From CAYZJD01 sp964483455 (lineage in GTDB: Bacteria; Acidobacteriota; Terriglobia; Bryobacterales; Bryobacteraceae), in assembly GCA_964483455.1 (NCBI GenBank), contig CAZACK010000013.1:4136-68135 (forward strand): a DNA stretch of 64,000 bases, read 5' to 3'. Below, piece after piece: positions 17,589 to 25,699 of the stretch. Under the pieces are notes generated by a model. It did not search any database. It saw nothing but the letters and a program-made list of their open reading frames with translations, and had not been told where the DNA came from. Numbering within the stretch: position 1 is the first letter of the stretch; every line of letters begins with the position of its first letter. A program made the translations under genes and the position numbers.

Positions 17589-18661
17589 GCCTGTCGATTG
17601 CCATGGTGGGAGGCGGAACCGGCGGTCACGTGATTCCGGCGCTGGCCGTTGCCGGGGAACTGCGCGACCGCGGCCACCAACCGTTCTTCATCGGCACCGA
17701 GCGCGGGCTGGAGGCGAAGCTGGCGCCGGCGAGTGGATTTCCCATCGAATGGATCGAGATCGGCGGGCTGAAGAGTGTGGGCATCGGCCAAACGCTGAAG
17801 ACGCTCGGGCAGCTTCCGTCGAGCGTCGTGCGCTCGTTGTCGATCCTGCGCGAACGGCGCGCGGCGGCGATGTTCAGTATGGGGGGCTATGCCGCCGGCC
17901 CGCCGATGATCGCGGCGCGGCTGTGCGGGATGCCGGCGCTCCTGATGGAACCCAACGCCGTGCCCGGACTGACAAGCCGTTGGATGGCCCGAGCCGTCGC
18001 GCGCGCGCTGATCAGTTTTCCGGAGGCGGCCACACACTTTCCACCCGGCAAGAGTGAGCTGACCGGGCTGCCGGTGCGCGCGGCGTTCTTCGCCGTGCCC
18101 CGGCGGGAGCGGGGGGAGAAGCTGGCGGTGCTGATCACCGGCGGCAGCCAGGGATCGAGGAGATTCAACCAGGCCGCCCGAGAAAGCTGGCCACAGTTTG
18201 CCGCGGCCGCGTTCGCCGTGCGCCTGGTGCACCAGACCGGACCCGGCATGTACGACGAGCTGAGCAAGGCATTCGTCAAGGCCGGACTGGACGGCGAAGT
18301 CGTGCCGTTCATCGAAGACATGGCCGGTGCATTTGCCGGCGCCGACCTGGTGGTGTGCCGGTCGGGGGCGGGCGCCGTATCGGAGCTGGCGGCGGCCGGC
18401 CGGCCGTCGATTCTGGTTCCGTTCCCCTTCGCCGCCGACCAGCACCAGTTGCGCAACGCGGAGGCGATGGTGAAGGCGGGCGCGGCGCGGCTGGTGCCGG
18501 ACGCCGAGCTGACCGGGCGGCGGCTGTTCGAAGAAGTGGCCGCGTTCGCCGCCAAGCAAGAAGAACTCGAGCGGATGGGAGAGGCGGCGCGCAGCCTGGC
18601 CCGTCCGGGAGCCGCCCGGCGGGCGGCGGATTTGCTGGAGGAACTGGCAAGAAGGGTATGA
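17585..18661 (+). CDS. murG: Lipid II synthase MurG (GlcNAc transferase)
   Basis: 358-residue GT28 transferase that adds GlcNAc to lipid I on the inner membrane face. Seen: GGGTGGHVIPALAVA at the N terminus, MGGYAAGP, EPNAVPGL, TGGSQGSRRFN, and the UDP-GlcNAc site CRSGAGAVSELAAAGRPSILVPFPFAADQHQ. ATG 17585 overlaps the ftsW stop; the frame is open for about 940 bases upstream by chance, opposite the high-GC ftsW codons. Confidence 0.96.
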   Translation: MSLSIAMVGGGTGGHVIPALAVAGELRDRGHQPFFIGTERGLEAKLAPASGFPIEWIEIGGLKSVGIGQTLKTLGQLPSSVVRSLSILRERRAAAMFSMGGYAAGPPMIAARLCGMPALLMEPNAVPGLTSRWMARAVARALISFPEAATHFPPGKSELTGLPVRAAFFAVPRRERGEKLAVLITGGSQGSRRFNQAARESWPQFAAAAFAVRLVHQTGPGMYDELSKAFVKAGLDGEVVPFIEDMAGAFAGADLVVCRSGAGAVSELAAAGRPSILVPFPFAADQHQLRNAEAMVKAGAARLVPDAELTGRRLFEEVAAFAAKQEELERMGEAARSLARPGAARRAADLLEELARRV

Positions 18662-18757
18662 CGTGGCGCGGACACTCGTGTTTGCCCCGCCGGGACTGGT
18701 CTCGGCGCTCCGGCTGGTTGAGATGTCGCAAGCGCCGGCTTGAGAGCCAGCGCCACG
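18662..18757. repeat. 96-bp element bounded by 8-bp inverted repeats, murG-murC gap
   Basis: CGTGGCGC (18662-18669) and its exact complement GCGCCACG (18750-18757) bound a stretch that starts GGACACTCGTGTTTGCCCCGCC and contains the nested AGCGCCGGCTTGAGAGCCAGCG. It fills most of the 143-bp murG-murC gap. It has no coding signal and looks like a small non-autonomous repeat; copy number elsewhere cannot be seen here. Confidence 0.45.
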
Positions 18758-18804
18758 AAATGCATTGACAGCGGACGGCAAAGCCGAAACAATACCAAAA
18801 GGAA

Positions 18805-20184
18805 ATGTTTTTTAAGCCCCAGCACCTGCACTTCACCGGGATCGGCGGCATCGGCATGAGCGGCATCGCCGAGGTGCTGCTGAACCTCGGCTACGAGGTC
18901 AGCGGCTCGGACATCAAGCTCAGCCCGGTCACCGAGCGGCTGCTCAGCCTCGGCGCCCGGATTTTCGAGGGGCACGCGGCGAGCCATATCGCCGGGGCGA
19001 AGGCGCTGGTGGTCAGCTCGGCCATCGCCGACCAGAACCCGGAGGTGCGTGAGGCCCGGCGCCTGGGCATTCCGGTGATTCCGCGAGGCGAGATGCTGGC
19101 GGAACTGATGCGGCTGAAGTTCGGGATCGCCGTCGCCGGCAGTCACGGCAAGACCACGACGACGTCGATGATCGCCACGATCCTGAACCACGCCGGCAAA
19201 GATCCCACGGTGGTGGTCGGTGGCCGCATCGGGATCTGGGGCGGCTCGAACGCCCGCATCGGCAGGAGCGAGTTTTACGTCGTCGAATCCGACGAGAGCG
19301 ACCGGTCGTTTCTCAAGCTCGCGCCGATCCTGGCGGTGGTGACCAACATCGACCTCGAGCACGTGGACTGCTATCCGAGCATCGAAGAGATCCGCTCGGC
19401 GTTCATCGAGTTCGTCAACAAAGCGCCGTTCTACGGCGCGGCGATCCTCTGCCTGGACGACGAGAACGTGCAGCAGATCCTGCCGGCGGTGAACCGCCGC
19501 ACGATCACCTACGGATCCAACGCTCAGGCCGACCTGGTGATCGGCGATGTCAACTGCGGGCCGGCTTCCAGCGACTTCCGCCTTCGCAGCCGCGGGGAGG
19601 ACCTCGGCGCGTTCCACCTCCCGGCGCCGGGCCCGCACAACGTGCTCAATGCCGCCGCGGCCGTCGCCGTCGGACTCGAACTGGATGTGAAGGCGGGCAC
19701 CATCCGCGAGGCGCTTGCGGGCTGGGCCGGCGTGGACCGCCGGTTCCAGATTCGCGGCCGAGAGCGCGGAGTCACCGTCATCGACGACTACGGGCATCAT
19801 CCGACGGAGATCCGCGCCACGCTGGCGGCGGCGAAGCTTGGCGGGTACCGGCGCATCCACGTCATCTTCCAGCCGCACCGGTACACGCGCACCTTCCACT
19901 TGATGGATGAGTTCGCCAAGTCGTTTCACCAGGCGGACACGGTCGTTGTGCTCGACATTTACGGCGCTTCGGAGCGGCCGATCGAGGGCGTCACCGCGCG
20001 GGCGTTGGTGGAGAAGATCCGATCGTTCGGGCACCGCGCGGCGGAGCACGCCGGATCGCTGGAAGCGGCGGCCGCGGCCGCGGCCGCCGCCGCGGGCGAC
20101 GGCGACCTGGTCATCACTCAGGGCGCGGGGAACGTCTGGCAGGCGGGCGACCTTGTCCTCCAGCACTTGAAGGATGGAAGCTGA
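18805..20184 (+). CDS. murC: UDP-MurNAc--L-alanine ligase MurC
   Basis: 459-residue Mur ligase for the first amino acid of the stem peptide. Seen: HFTGIGGIGMSGIAEVL at the N terminus, AVAGSHGKTTTTSM (ATP loop), ESDESDRSFL, TNIDLEHVD, DDYGHHPTEI and FQPHRYTRT. An AAGGAA Shine-Dalgarno stands just before the ATG. In many bacteria murB and ddl follow; here ftsQ follows directly. Confidence 0.96.
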   Translation: MFFKPQHLHFTGIGGIGMSGIAEVLLNLGYEVSGSDIKLSPVTERLLSLGARIFEGHAASHIAGAKALVVSSAIADQNPEVREARRLGIPVIPRGEMLAELMRLKFGIAVAGSHGKTTTTSMIATILNHAGKDPTVVVGGRIGIWGGSNARIGRSEFYVVESDESDRSFLKLAPILAVVTNIDLEHVDCYPSIEEIRSAFIEFVNKAPFYGAAILCLDDENVQQILPAVNRRTITYGSNAQADLVIGDVNCGPASSDFRLRSRGEDLGAFHLPAPGPHNVLNAAAAVAVGLELDVKAGTIREALAGWAGVDRRFQIRGRERGVTVIDDYGHHPTEIRATLAAAKLGGYRRIHVIFQPHRYTRTFHLMDEFAKSFHQADTVVVLDIYGASERPIEGVTARALVEKIRSFGHRAAEHAGSLEAAAAAAAAAAGDGDLVITQGAGNVWQAGDLVLQHLKDGS

Positions 20185-20185
20185 C

Positions 20186-21064
20186 ATGGCCAGAAAGCAG
20201 ACACCCGAGTCGGGACGTCCGGTCCGCGACTGGAAGACGCCGCTGCGCAATGCGACCCTTTCGATTAGCCTGCTCGGCTGCGCGGTGCTGGCGATCTACT
20301 GCGTTCACCGCGCCGACGAGTTTCTGTCCGCCCACCCCCGGTTCCGCTTCGCCGGCCCGCCGGCGAGCGGCGAACCCAGTCCGAGCCTTCGCGTCGAAGG
20401 AGTCGTCCACGCCTCGCCGGACCGCGTCCTGCGCGTGTTTTCCGCCGACTTCGGCCGCAGTGTCCAGGTGCTGCCAATCGCCGAGCGGCGGCGGAATCTG
20501 CTCGCCATCGATTGGGTCAAGGACGCGATCATCTCCCGGCAGTGGCCGGACCGGCTCGTGGTTCGAATCCAGGAGCGGACTCCGGTTGCTTTTGTGCAGC
20601 TTCCGGCCGGCGGCGGATCGCATCGAACGGCGCTGATTGACGAGGACGGCGTGATTCTCGATCCGCCCCGGCGCGCCCGCTTCAGCCTCCCGGTGTTGAC
20701 CGGCATTCGCGCCGATCAACCGGAGAGCTCGCGACGCGAGCGAGTGCGGCTGGCCATGCGCCTGGTGCGGGAGATCGGTTCGGCGGCGGAGGAGATCTCC
20801 GAGATCGACGTCTCGGACACAGAGAACCTCAAGCTCACGCGGCAGATCGAGGGCAACGCGGTCGTGTTGTGGATGGGCAACCGGAATTTCCTGTCGCGCC
20901 TCCGGAGCCTTCTCACGCACTGGCCGGAGATCCGCCGGCGCCTGCCGCAGGCAACGACGTTCGACCTCCGCCTGGATAACCGCATCACCGCAGTGGAGGG
21001 GCCGCGCGCGGCGGCGAGCGGCGGTGGTTCGGCGGATGCAGTGGAGGGCAACGGCGTTGGGTAA
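20186..21064 (+). CDS. ftsQ: Division protein FtsQ/DivIB
   Basis: 292 residues: cytoplasmic tail, one membrane helix (about residues 28-48, LSISLLGCAVLAIYCV), then the POTRA/beta domain (FRFAGPPASGEPS ... VLRVFSADFGRSV ... IDWVKDAIISRQWPDRLVVRIQERTPVAFVQ) as in the FtsQ family. ATG 20186 has GGAAG five bases upstream and is preferred to ATG 20174, which would overlap murC. The end overlaps the proposed ftsA start. Confidence 0.9.
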   Translation: MARKQTPESGRPVRDWKTPLRNATLSISLLGCAVLAIYCVHRADEFLSAHPRFRFAGPPASGEPSPSLRVEGVVHASPDRVLRVFSADFGRSVQVLPIAERRRNLLAIDWVKDAIISRQWPDRLVVRIQERTPVAFVQLPAGGGSHRTALIDEDGVILDPPRRARFSLPVLTGIRADQPESSRRERVRLAMRLVREIGSAAEEISEIDVSDTENLKLTRQIEGNAVVLWMGNRNFLSRLRSLLTHWPEIRRRLPQATTFDLRLDNRITAVEGPRAAASGGGSADAVEGNGVG

Positions 21065-22241
21065 GCCGCAATACGCCGCCGGCCTGGATGCCGGGAGCAG
21101 CCACACGCGATGCCTGATCGGGCTCGTGGAAAACTCGCACGTCCGGCTGCTCGGCGGCGGCATCGCGGAATCGGACTGCTGGCTGAAAGGGCGGCTGGCC
21201 GACCAGCGAGGCCTGACCGAAAGCGTGCGCGGGGCGGTGGCGGAGGCCGAGCGGACAGCCGGCGTGTCGGTGGATTCCGTTGTGGCAGGCATCGGCGGCG
21301 TCACCGTGCAGGGCGCGAATTATCGCGGTGTTTACGAGATGGGCAGGCCGCGCGAAATCGACGCCGTCGATGTCCGCTACGCGGTCGAGAAGGCGGCCCG
21401 GGTCCAGCTTCCGTCGGACCGCGTTTTGCTGCACGTTTTCCCGCAGGATTTCGCCGTGGACGGACGCGCCGGCTACCGCAATCCGCGCGGGATCGCGGGC
21501 TCGCGGCTGGAGGCGTTCGTTCATCTCATCACCGCCTCGGCGCAGGAACACCAGTCACTGATCGGGGCAGTCAACCATGCTTCGCTCGAAGTCGAGGACA
21601 CGATGTACGAGCCGCTGGCCGCCGCCTACGCCGCCATCCTGCCGGAGCAGCGCGAGCAGGGAACGGCGCTGGTGGACATCGGCTCGCACTCCACCGACAT
21701 GGTTGTCTACCTCGGCGAAGCGCTGCTGCACTCGGCGAGCCTGGCGGTGAGCGGAGACCACTTCACCCGCGACCTCTGCCACCGGCTGTCGGTGAGCTTC
21801 GAAGACGGACGGCAGCTCAAAGAGGAGTGCGGCTGCGCCATCCTGGGGCTGACGAGCGACAACTGCGTGGTCGCGGTGCCGTCGCCGGACGACCGGCCTC
21901 CACGCGAGACCACGCGCTACGAGATGAACCGGGTCCTTGAGGCGCGCGCCCGCGAACTCTTTTTGTTCGTTCGCCGCGAGATCGCCAATTCCGGAATGGA
22001 AGAGGGTCTCATGGACGGTATCGTTCTCGCCGGGGACGGCGCAAATCTTCCGGGCATGTGCGACATGGCGGAACAGGTGTTGAACTGCGAGGCCCGGAAC
22101 GGGCTGCCCGCCGGCATCGAGGACTGGCCGGCGGATTTGAACGACCCGGCGTGGACGACGGCCGCCGGACTGATGATGTATTCCGCGCGACTGAAAGGCG
22201 AAGACGGCGAGCCGGGCTTTTTCGGACGCCTGTTCCGATGA
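21057..22241 (+). CDS. ftsA: Division protein FtsA (actin-like)
   Basis: Actin-fold ATPase of 394 residues that tethers FtsZ to the membrane. Seen: phosphate-1 loop AAGLDAGSSHTRCLIG, VHLITASAQEHQSLI, phosphate-2 ALVDIGSHSTDMVVY, and the adenosine motif IVLAGDGANLPGM. TTG 21057 has GGAGG (21043-21047) at good spacing and begins right before the conserved GKPQYAAGLD. Upstream ATG 21036 or GTG 21024 are alternatives. The C-terminal tail (GFFGRLFR) resembles the amphipathic membrane anchor. Confidence 0.93.
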   Translation: MGKPQYAAGLDAGSSHTRCLIGLVENSHVRLLGGGIAESDCWLKGRLADQRGLTESVRGAVAEAERTAGVSVDSVVAGIGGVTVQGANYRGVYEMGRPREIDAVDVRYAVEKAARVQLPSDRVLLHVFPQDFAVDGRAGYRNPRGIAGSRLEAFVHLITASAQEHQSLIGAVNHASLEVEDTMYEPLAAAYAAILPEQREQGTALVDIGSHSTDMVVYLGEALLHSASLAVSGDHFTRDLCHRLSVSFEDGRQLKEECGCAILGLTSDNCVVAVPSPDDRPPRETTRYEMNRVLEARARELFLFVRREIANSGMEEGLMDGIVLAGDGANLPGMCDMAEQVLNCEARNGLPAGIEDWPADLNDPAWTTAAGLMMYSARLKGEDGEPGFFGRLFR

Positions 22242-22257
22242 AAGGAGAGCAATCGAC

Positions 22258-23394
22258 ATGACGCTCGATGCGGACGCAGCGGGCCTGAAGTTCGAGATCC
22301 AGGACGAAGCCCGGACGGGCACGAGATTCAAGGTGGTCGGCGTGGGCGGCGGCGGCTCCAACGCCGTGGCGCGGATGATGCACGAGGGGCTGGAAGGCGT
22401 CGAGTTCCACGTGCTCAACACCGACTTGCAGGCGCTGGAGGCGTCGCCGGTGCGCAACAAGCTCCAGATCGGCGCCAGGGTCACCAACGGGCTCGGGGCG
22501 GGCGCCGATCCGGCGATCGGCCGCCAGGCGGCGCTGGACGACACCGAGCGCATCGTCGAGATCCTGGAGGGCGCCGACATGGTGTTCGTCACCGCCGGGC
22601 TCGGCGGCGGCACCGGCACCGGGGCCGCGCCGGTGGTCGCCTCGCTGTCGAAGGAACTGGGCGCGCTGACGGTGGCCGTCGTCACCAAGCCGTTCACTTT
22701 CGAAGGGCCGCGGCGGATGCGGCAAGCCGAGCGCGGGCTGGAAGAGCTGGCGGCGTCGGTGGACACGGTCGTCACTATCCCCAACGACCGGCTGCTGTCG
22801 CTGCTGCCGCGCGGCACCAGCTTCTTCAACGCCTTCAAGGCCGCCGACGACGTGCTGCGCCAGGCGGTGCAGGGCATCAGCGACATCATCGTCACTCCGG
22901 GGCTGATCAACCGGGACTTCTCCGACATCAAGGCGACGATGCTCGGCATGGGGTTCGCGATGATGGGGACGGCGGTGGCTCGCGGGGAGAACTCGGCGGT
23001 CGAGGCGGCGCGGCAGGCGATCCAATGCCCGCTGCTGGAGGACGGCGGCATTCAGGGCGCGCGCGGCATCCTGATCAACATCACCGGCTCGAGCCAGCTC
23101 GGTCTGCACGAGGTGAACGAAGCGTGCTCGCTGATCCGCGAGGCGGCGCAATGCGAAGAGGCGCAGATCAACTTCGGCGTGGTGCTGAACGAGTCGATGG
23201 GCGACGCCGCCAAGGTGACGGTGATCGCCACCGGCTTCCGCCGCGAGGAAATCGCCGAGCCGCGGCCGGCGATGTTCGCGGAGCCGGCGCGCGCCGACGA
23301 GCCGGCGATGGAGGCGCCGCTCGTCATCGAGCCGGCGCTGTCGGCGGACGACATCGACACGCCGGCGTATTTGCGGGAGAAGCTGCTGTTCTGA
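22258..23394 (+). CDS. ftsZ: Tubulin-like division GTPase FtsZ
   Basis: 378 residues. Seen: VGVGGGGSNAVARM, NTDLQAL, the tubulin signature GLGGGTGTGAAPVVA, FEGPRRMRQAERGL, NDRLL, and the C-terminal peptide DDIDTPAYLREK that binds FtsA and partners. Strong Shine-Dalgarno GAAAGGAGA before the ATG, as expected for an abundant protein. Last gene of the dcw cluster. Confidence 0.98.
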   Translation: MTLDADAAGLKFEIQDEARTGTRFKVVGVGGGGSNAVARMMHEGLEGVEFHVLNTDLQALEASPVRNKLQIGARVTNGLGAGADPAIGRQAALDDTERIVEILEGADMVFVTAGLGGGTGTGAAPVVASLSKELGALTVAVVTKPFTFEGPRRMRQAERGLEELAASVDTVVTIPNDRLLSLLPRGTSFFNAFKAADDVLRQAVQGISDIIVTPGLINRDFSDIKATMLGMGFAMMGTAVARGENSAVEAARQAIQCPLLEDGGIQGARGILINITGSSQLGLHEVNEACSLIREAAQCEEAQINFGVVLNESMGDAAKVTVIATGFRREEIAEPRPAMFAEPARADEPAMEAPLVIEPALSADDIDTPAYLREKLLF

Positions 23395-23456
23395 CGAAGA
23401 AGGCCGGCGGTCCGGATGCCGGAGGCGAACGGTGCAGGTGTGCCATTGCCTTCGTC

Positions 23457-23479
23457 TATAATGGTCACCAGAGTGACCA
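23457..23479 (+). promoter_or_regulatory. Promoter with overlapping operator of the PHD/PIN module
   Basis: TATAAT (23457-23462) overlaps by one base the perfect 7-bp inverted repeat TGGTCAC-CAGA-GTGACCA (23462-23479). The ATG follows at 23481. This fits known autoregulation of type II toxin-antitoxin operons by the antitoxin. No clear -35 is seen. Confidence 0.6.
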
Positions 23480-23480
23480 C

Positions 23481-23756
23481 ATGAAGATCAGCACACTGAG
23501 AGAATTCCGGGACGGCGCCACGGTCCTGCTGCGCTCCAGTGAGCCGATCCTTATCACGCGCCGCGGCCGAATGGCCGGCATCTATTTCCCGGCGCAGGAA
23601 GGGTCCCTGCCGGTCGATCTGAAGCGCGAGCTGTTCACCATGCTCACAACCGAAATCGCGCGGCAGATCAAGGCGGCGAGAGCTTCGGAGCAAACGATCC
23701 TGACTGAATTCGACGCCTGGCGAAAGGAACGCCGTGCGCGTCGTCGCCGACGCTAA
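23481..23756 (+). CDS. PHD/YefM-type antitoxin
   Basis: 91-residue antitoxin. The N-terminal fold MKISTLREFRDGATVLLRS followed by ILITRRGRMAGIYFP matches the Phd/YefM DNA-binding domain. The C terminus is strongly basic (RKERRARRRRR), whereas toxin-neutralising tails are usually more mixed. Its last 23 bases overlap the toxin start, typical of coupled translation. A palindrome just upstream is a likely operator. Confidence 0.82.
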   Translation: MKISTLREFRDGATVLLRSSEPILITRRGRMAGIYFPAQEGSLPVDLKRELFTMLTTEIARQIKAARASEQTILTEFDAWRKERRARRRRR

Positions 23757-24141
23757 CGTGTTGCTGTCGGCGCTGATCGGGGGACGAGCCCGAGCCATCC
23801 TCGTACATCCCGCCATTGAAGAAGTCCTCACAACCGAAACCGTCCTGGCCGAGGTGCAGGAATATGCCGGCGAACTCGCGCGAAAGAGGCGGCTGGCGCC
23901 AGAGCTTGTTCTGCTGGCGGCGTCGACCCTGCCGGTAAGCGTCGTTCGGCGGCCGGTGTATTCGAGGCGGTTGAAAGAAGCCGAGAAGCGGATTGGCCGG
24001 CGCGATCCGGACGACGTGGATCTGCTCGCCCTTGCCCTGGAAGTGGAAGTGCCCATCTGGTCGAACGACAACGATTTCAAGGACGTCGGAGTGCCCTGGT
24101 TCACAACCGCGGCGCTGCTGGCGCGGATCGGAGGCCTGTAG
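23734..24141 (+). CDS. PIN-domain toxin (VapC-like ribonuclease)
   Basis: 135-residue PIN domain. Acidic active-site residues are visible: Asp6 in VVADANVLLSAL, a Glu in TVLAEVQEY, Asp in RRDPDDVDLLALAL and Asp in WSNDNDF. It belongs to the COG1569-like putative toxin branch, which tends to pair with Phd-type antitoxins, as here. Start GTG 23734 lies inside the antitoxin gene. The RNA target is unknown. Confidence 0.85.
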   Translation: MRVVADANVLLSALIGGRARAILVHPAIEEVLTTETVLAEVQEYAGELARKRRLAPELVLLAASTLPVSVVRRPVYSRRLKEAEKRIGRRDPDDVDLLALALEVEVPIWSNDNDFKDVGVPWFTTAALLARIGGL

Positions 24142-24161
24142 TCTCGCACGGGTTTTCTCCT

Positions 24162-24683
24162 TCACTCCAGTGGACCCGCGAGAACCACCCAGCCGGCCAT
24201 GGCACAGAGCTTCTCATCCTGCCGCCAGGGCGGGCCGGCGCGCTTGCCCATTTCGGCGATTCGGCGATTCAGCTCATCCGGCGCCAGGCGGAGCGCGGCC
24301 GCGGCCAGTCTCGGCAGCTCGCGCTCCCGAATGGTGGAAACAGCCAGGTGGCAGGCTTCACACCCCGCCTTGAGCGCCTCGCGAAAGCACTCGCCTTCCG
24401 CCGTGTGGATCAGAACGTGCGAGCCGAGTGTCGTCGCCAGGTCCGGAGTAGGCCTGCCTGAGCCCAACAGGACACAGGCGACGGCCACCTCGAACCCTTG
24501 ACCGGCCAGCTCGGCGACCGCATCATGCACTTGCGCCCGCGCCATGGCCGCGGATCTTGCGGCGCAGCGCTCGAGGTACGCTTCGGCATCCTTCGGCTTC
24601 AGCCCCGCCGCGGCATGGTACGGCTGCACCGAACCCCGGATGCTCCGGTCCGCCAGTTCCAGCCGGCGGCGTTCTATCACCAC
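24162..24683 (-). CDS. Conserved-looking hypothetical protein
   Basis: 173 residues, start GTG at 24683 (a stop lies ten codons upstream, so few alternatives exist). Mostly alpha-helical composition with Cys-containing stretches (YLERCAARSAAMA, VACVLLGSG, AGCEACHLAVST) and no signal peptide or membrane helix. I recognise no family. It ends 20 bases after the PIN toxin stop on the other strand and is followed on its 5' side by the SDR gene in the same direction. Confidence 0.5.
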   Translation of the reverse strand: MVIERRRLELADRSIRGSVQPYHAAAGLKPKDAEAYLERCAARSAAMARAQVHDAVAELAGQGFEVAVACVLLGSGRPTPDLATTLGSHVLIHTAEGECFREALKAGCEACHLAVSTIRERELPRLAAAALRLAPDELNRRIAEMGKRAGPPWRQDEKLCAMAGWVVLAGPLE

Positions 24684-24767
24684 AGGAGCCGATGTCGGGC
24701 CGCCGCACCTTCACCGCCCAGCCAGAGTGCGCTCGAAATCCGAGCGCAGCTCGTACGTCTGCGGCTC

Positions 24768-25637
24768 CTAACACGGGTATTCCTGCATGGGCGCACTCGG
24801 GTCGAAACACGGAATGTAGCGCCCGTCCACGTCGGTGAAGCCGTACTCCTTGGCCAGGTCACACGCCCAAAGCAACTGGCCGTTCTTCCGAATGACCTTG
24901 CTATCCGCGGCCAGGGCGGCCACCGCACGCCCGATGTATTCCGGGGACTCGCTGAGATCGAAGCGGAACTGCTTCTTTCGCGCGTCGGTTGTCATGTACC
25001 TCAGCACGCGTTCCGTGCGCATGAAACCGGGATTCAGTCCCACCACGGCCACCTTGTACTTCTTCGTTTCCCGGCTCATGGCCATCACCAGGCGGTCGAT
25101 ACACTCGTGCCCGAGATCGTGCAGAATCTGCCCGCGATAGCCGCCCGGCGGCTCGTTGGGCGGGTTGTCGGTGACATGGATGATCAGGCCGCGACCCTGT
25201 TTCACCATCAACCGTGCGGCGTGTACGCTCGTCAGCCAGCACGCGTTCACCGTCTGCACGGTCTCGCGCCAGATGCCGGCGCTCAGTTCCCAGAATCGCT
25301 TGGACCACACCGGCATGAAGTTGGCTGTCCAGGCGGAGTTGGCGAGAACGTCGAGACGGCCGTGATCCTCCTCGACGCGGCGGAAGAGTGCGGCCACCTG
25401 CTGTTCGTCGCCGAGATCGGCACGAACCGGAATGCCCAGGCCGCCGCGCGCCGTGACTTCTTCGGCAGTGTCCTCGACGGTGCCCGGAGCGCCGTCGGCC
25501 GGCTTCGGCCCGTCCCGCGACGTTCGCGCCGCAACATAGACGGTGGCGCCGGAATCGCCCAGCGCCAGCGCGATTCCCCGCCCCGCGCCCCGGCTCGATC
25601 CGGCGGTCACGGCGATTGTTCCCTTGAGTGGTCTCAT
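24768..25637 (-). CDS. Atypical short-chain dehydrogenase (DHRS1-like)
   Basis: 289-residue Rossmann oxidoreductase. Cofactor motif TAGSSRGAGRGIALAL and LDVLANSAW (NNAG position) are present. The catalytic region lacks the YxxxK signature: the stretch reads TDNPPNEPPGGYRGQILHD, with no Lys four residues after Tyr. Activity may be altered or absent. The start is ATG 25637, with TACACT ending six bases upstream. It is divergent from a WYL-domain regulator that probably controls it. Confidence 0.75.
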   Translation of the reverse strand: MRPLKGTIAVTAGSSRGAGRGIALALGDSGATVYVAARTSRDGPKPADGAPGTVEDTAEEVTARGGLGIPVRADLGDEQQVAALFRRVEEDHGRLDVLANSAWTANFMPVWSKRFWELSAGIWRETVQTVNACWLTSVHAARLMVKQGRGLIIHVTDNPPNEPPGGYRGQILHDLGHECIDRLVMAMSRETKKYKVAVVGLNPGFMRTERVLRYMTTDARKKQFRFDLSESPEYIGRAVAALAADSKVIRKNGQLLWACDLAKEYGFTDVDGRYIPCFDPSAPMQEYPC

Positions 25638-25643
25638 GGCTAC

Positions 25644-25693
25644 AGTGTAGGCGGCAATTCCTGACATCCCGTGTCATGTTTCGCTGCTAGAGT
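25644..25693. promoter_or_regulatory. Divergent SDR/WYL promoters with dyad
   Basis: Minus-strand TACACT (complement of 25644-25649) ends 6 bases before the SDR ATG. Plus-strand TAGAGT (25688-25693) ends 6 bases before the regulator ATG. Between them TGACA-TCCCG-TGTCA (25662-25676) is a perfect dyad and the best candidate operator for the WYL regulator. Confidence 0.5.
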
Positions 25694-25699
25694 CGATCT

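Noticed and set aside
17887..20250. Very long open frame on the minus strand (787 codons) opposite murG-murC
   Set aside because: It is antisense to two genes with clear family motifs, its translation is Arg/Ala-rich without domains, and such frames are expected opposite high-GC codons.
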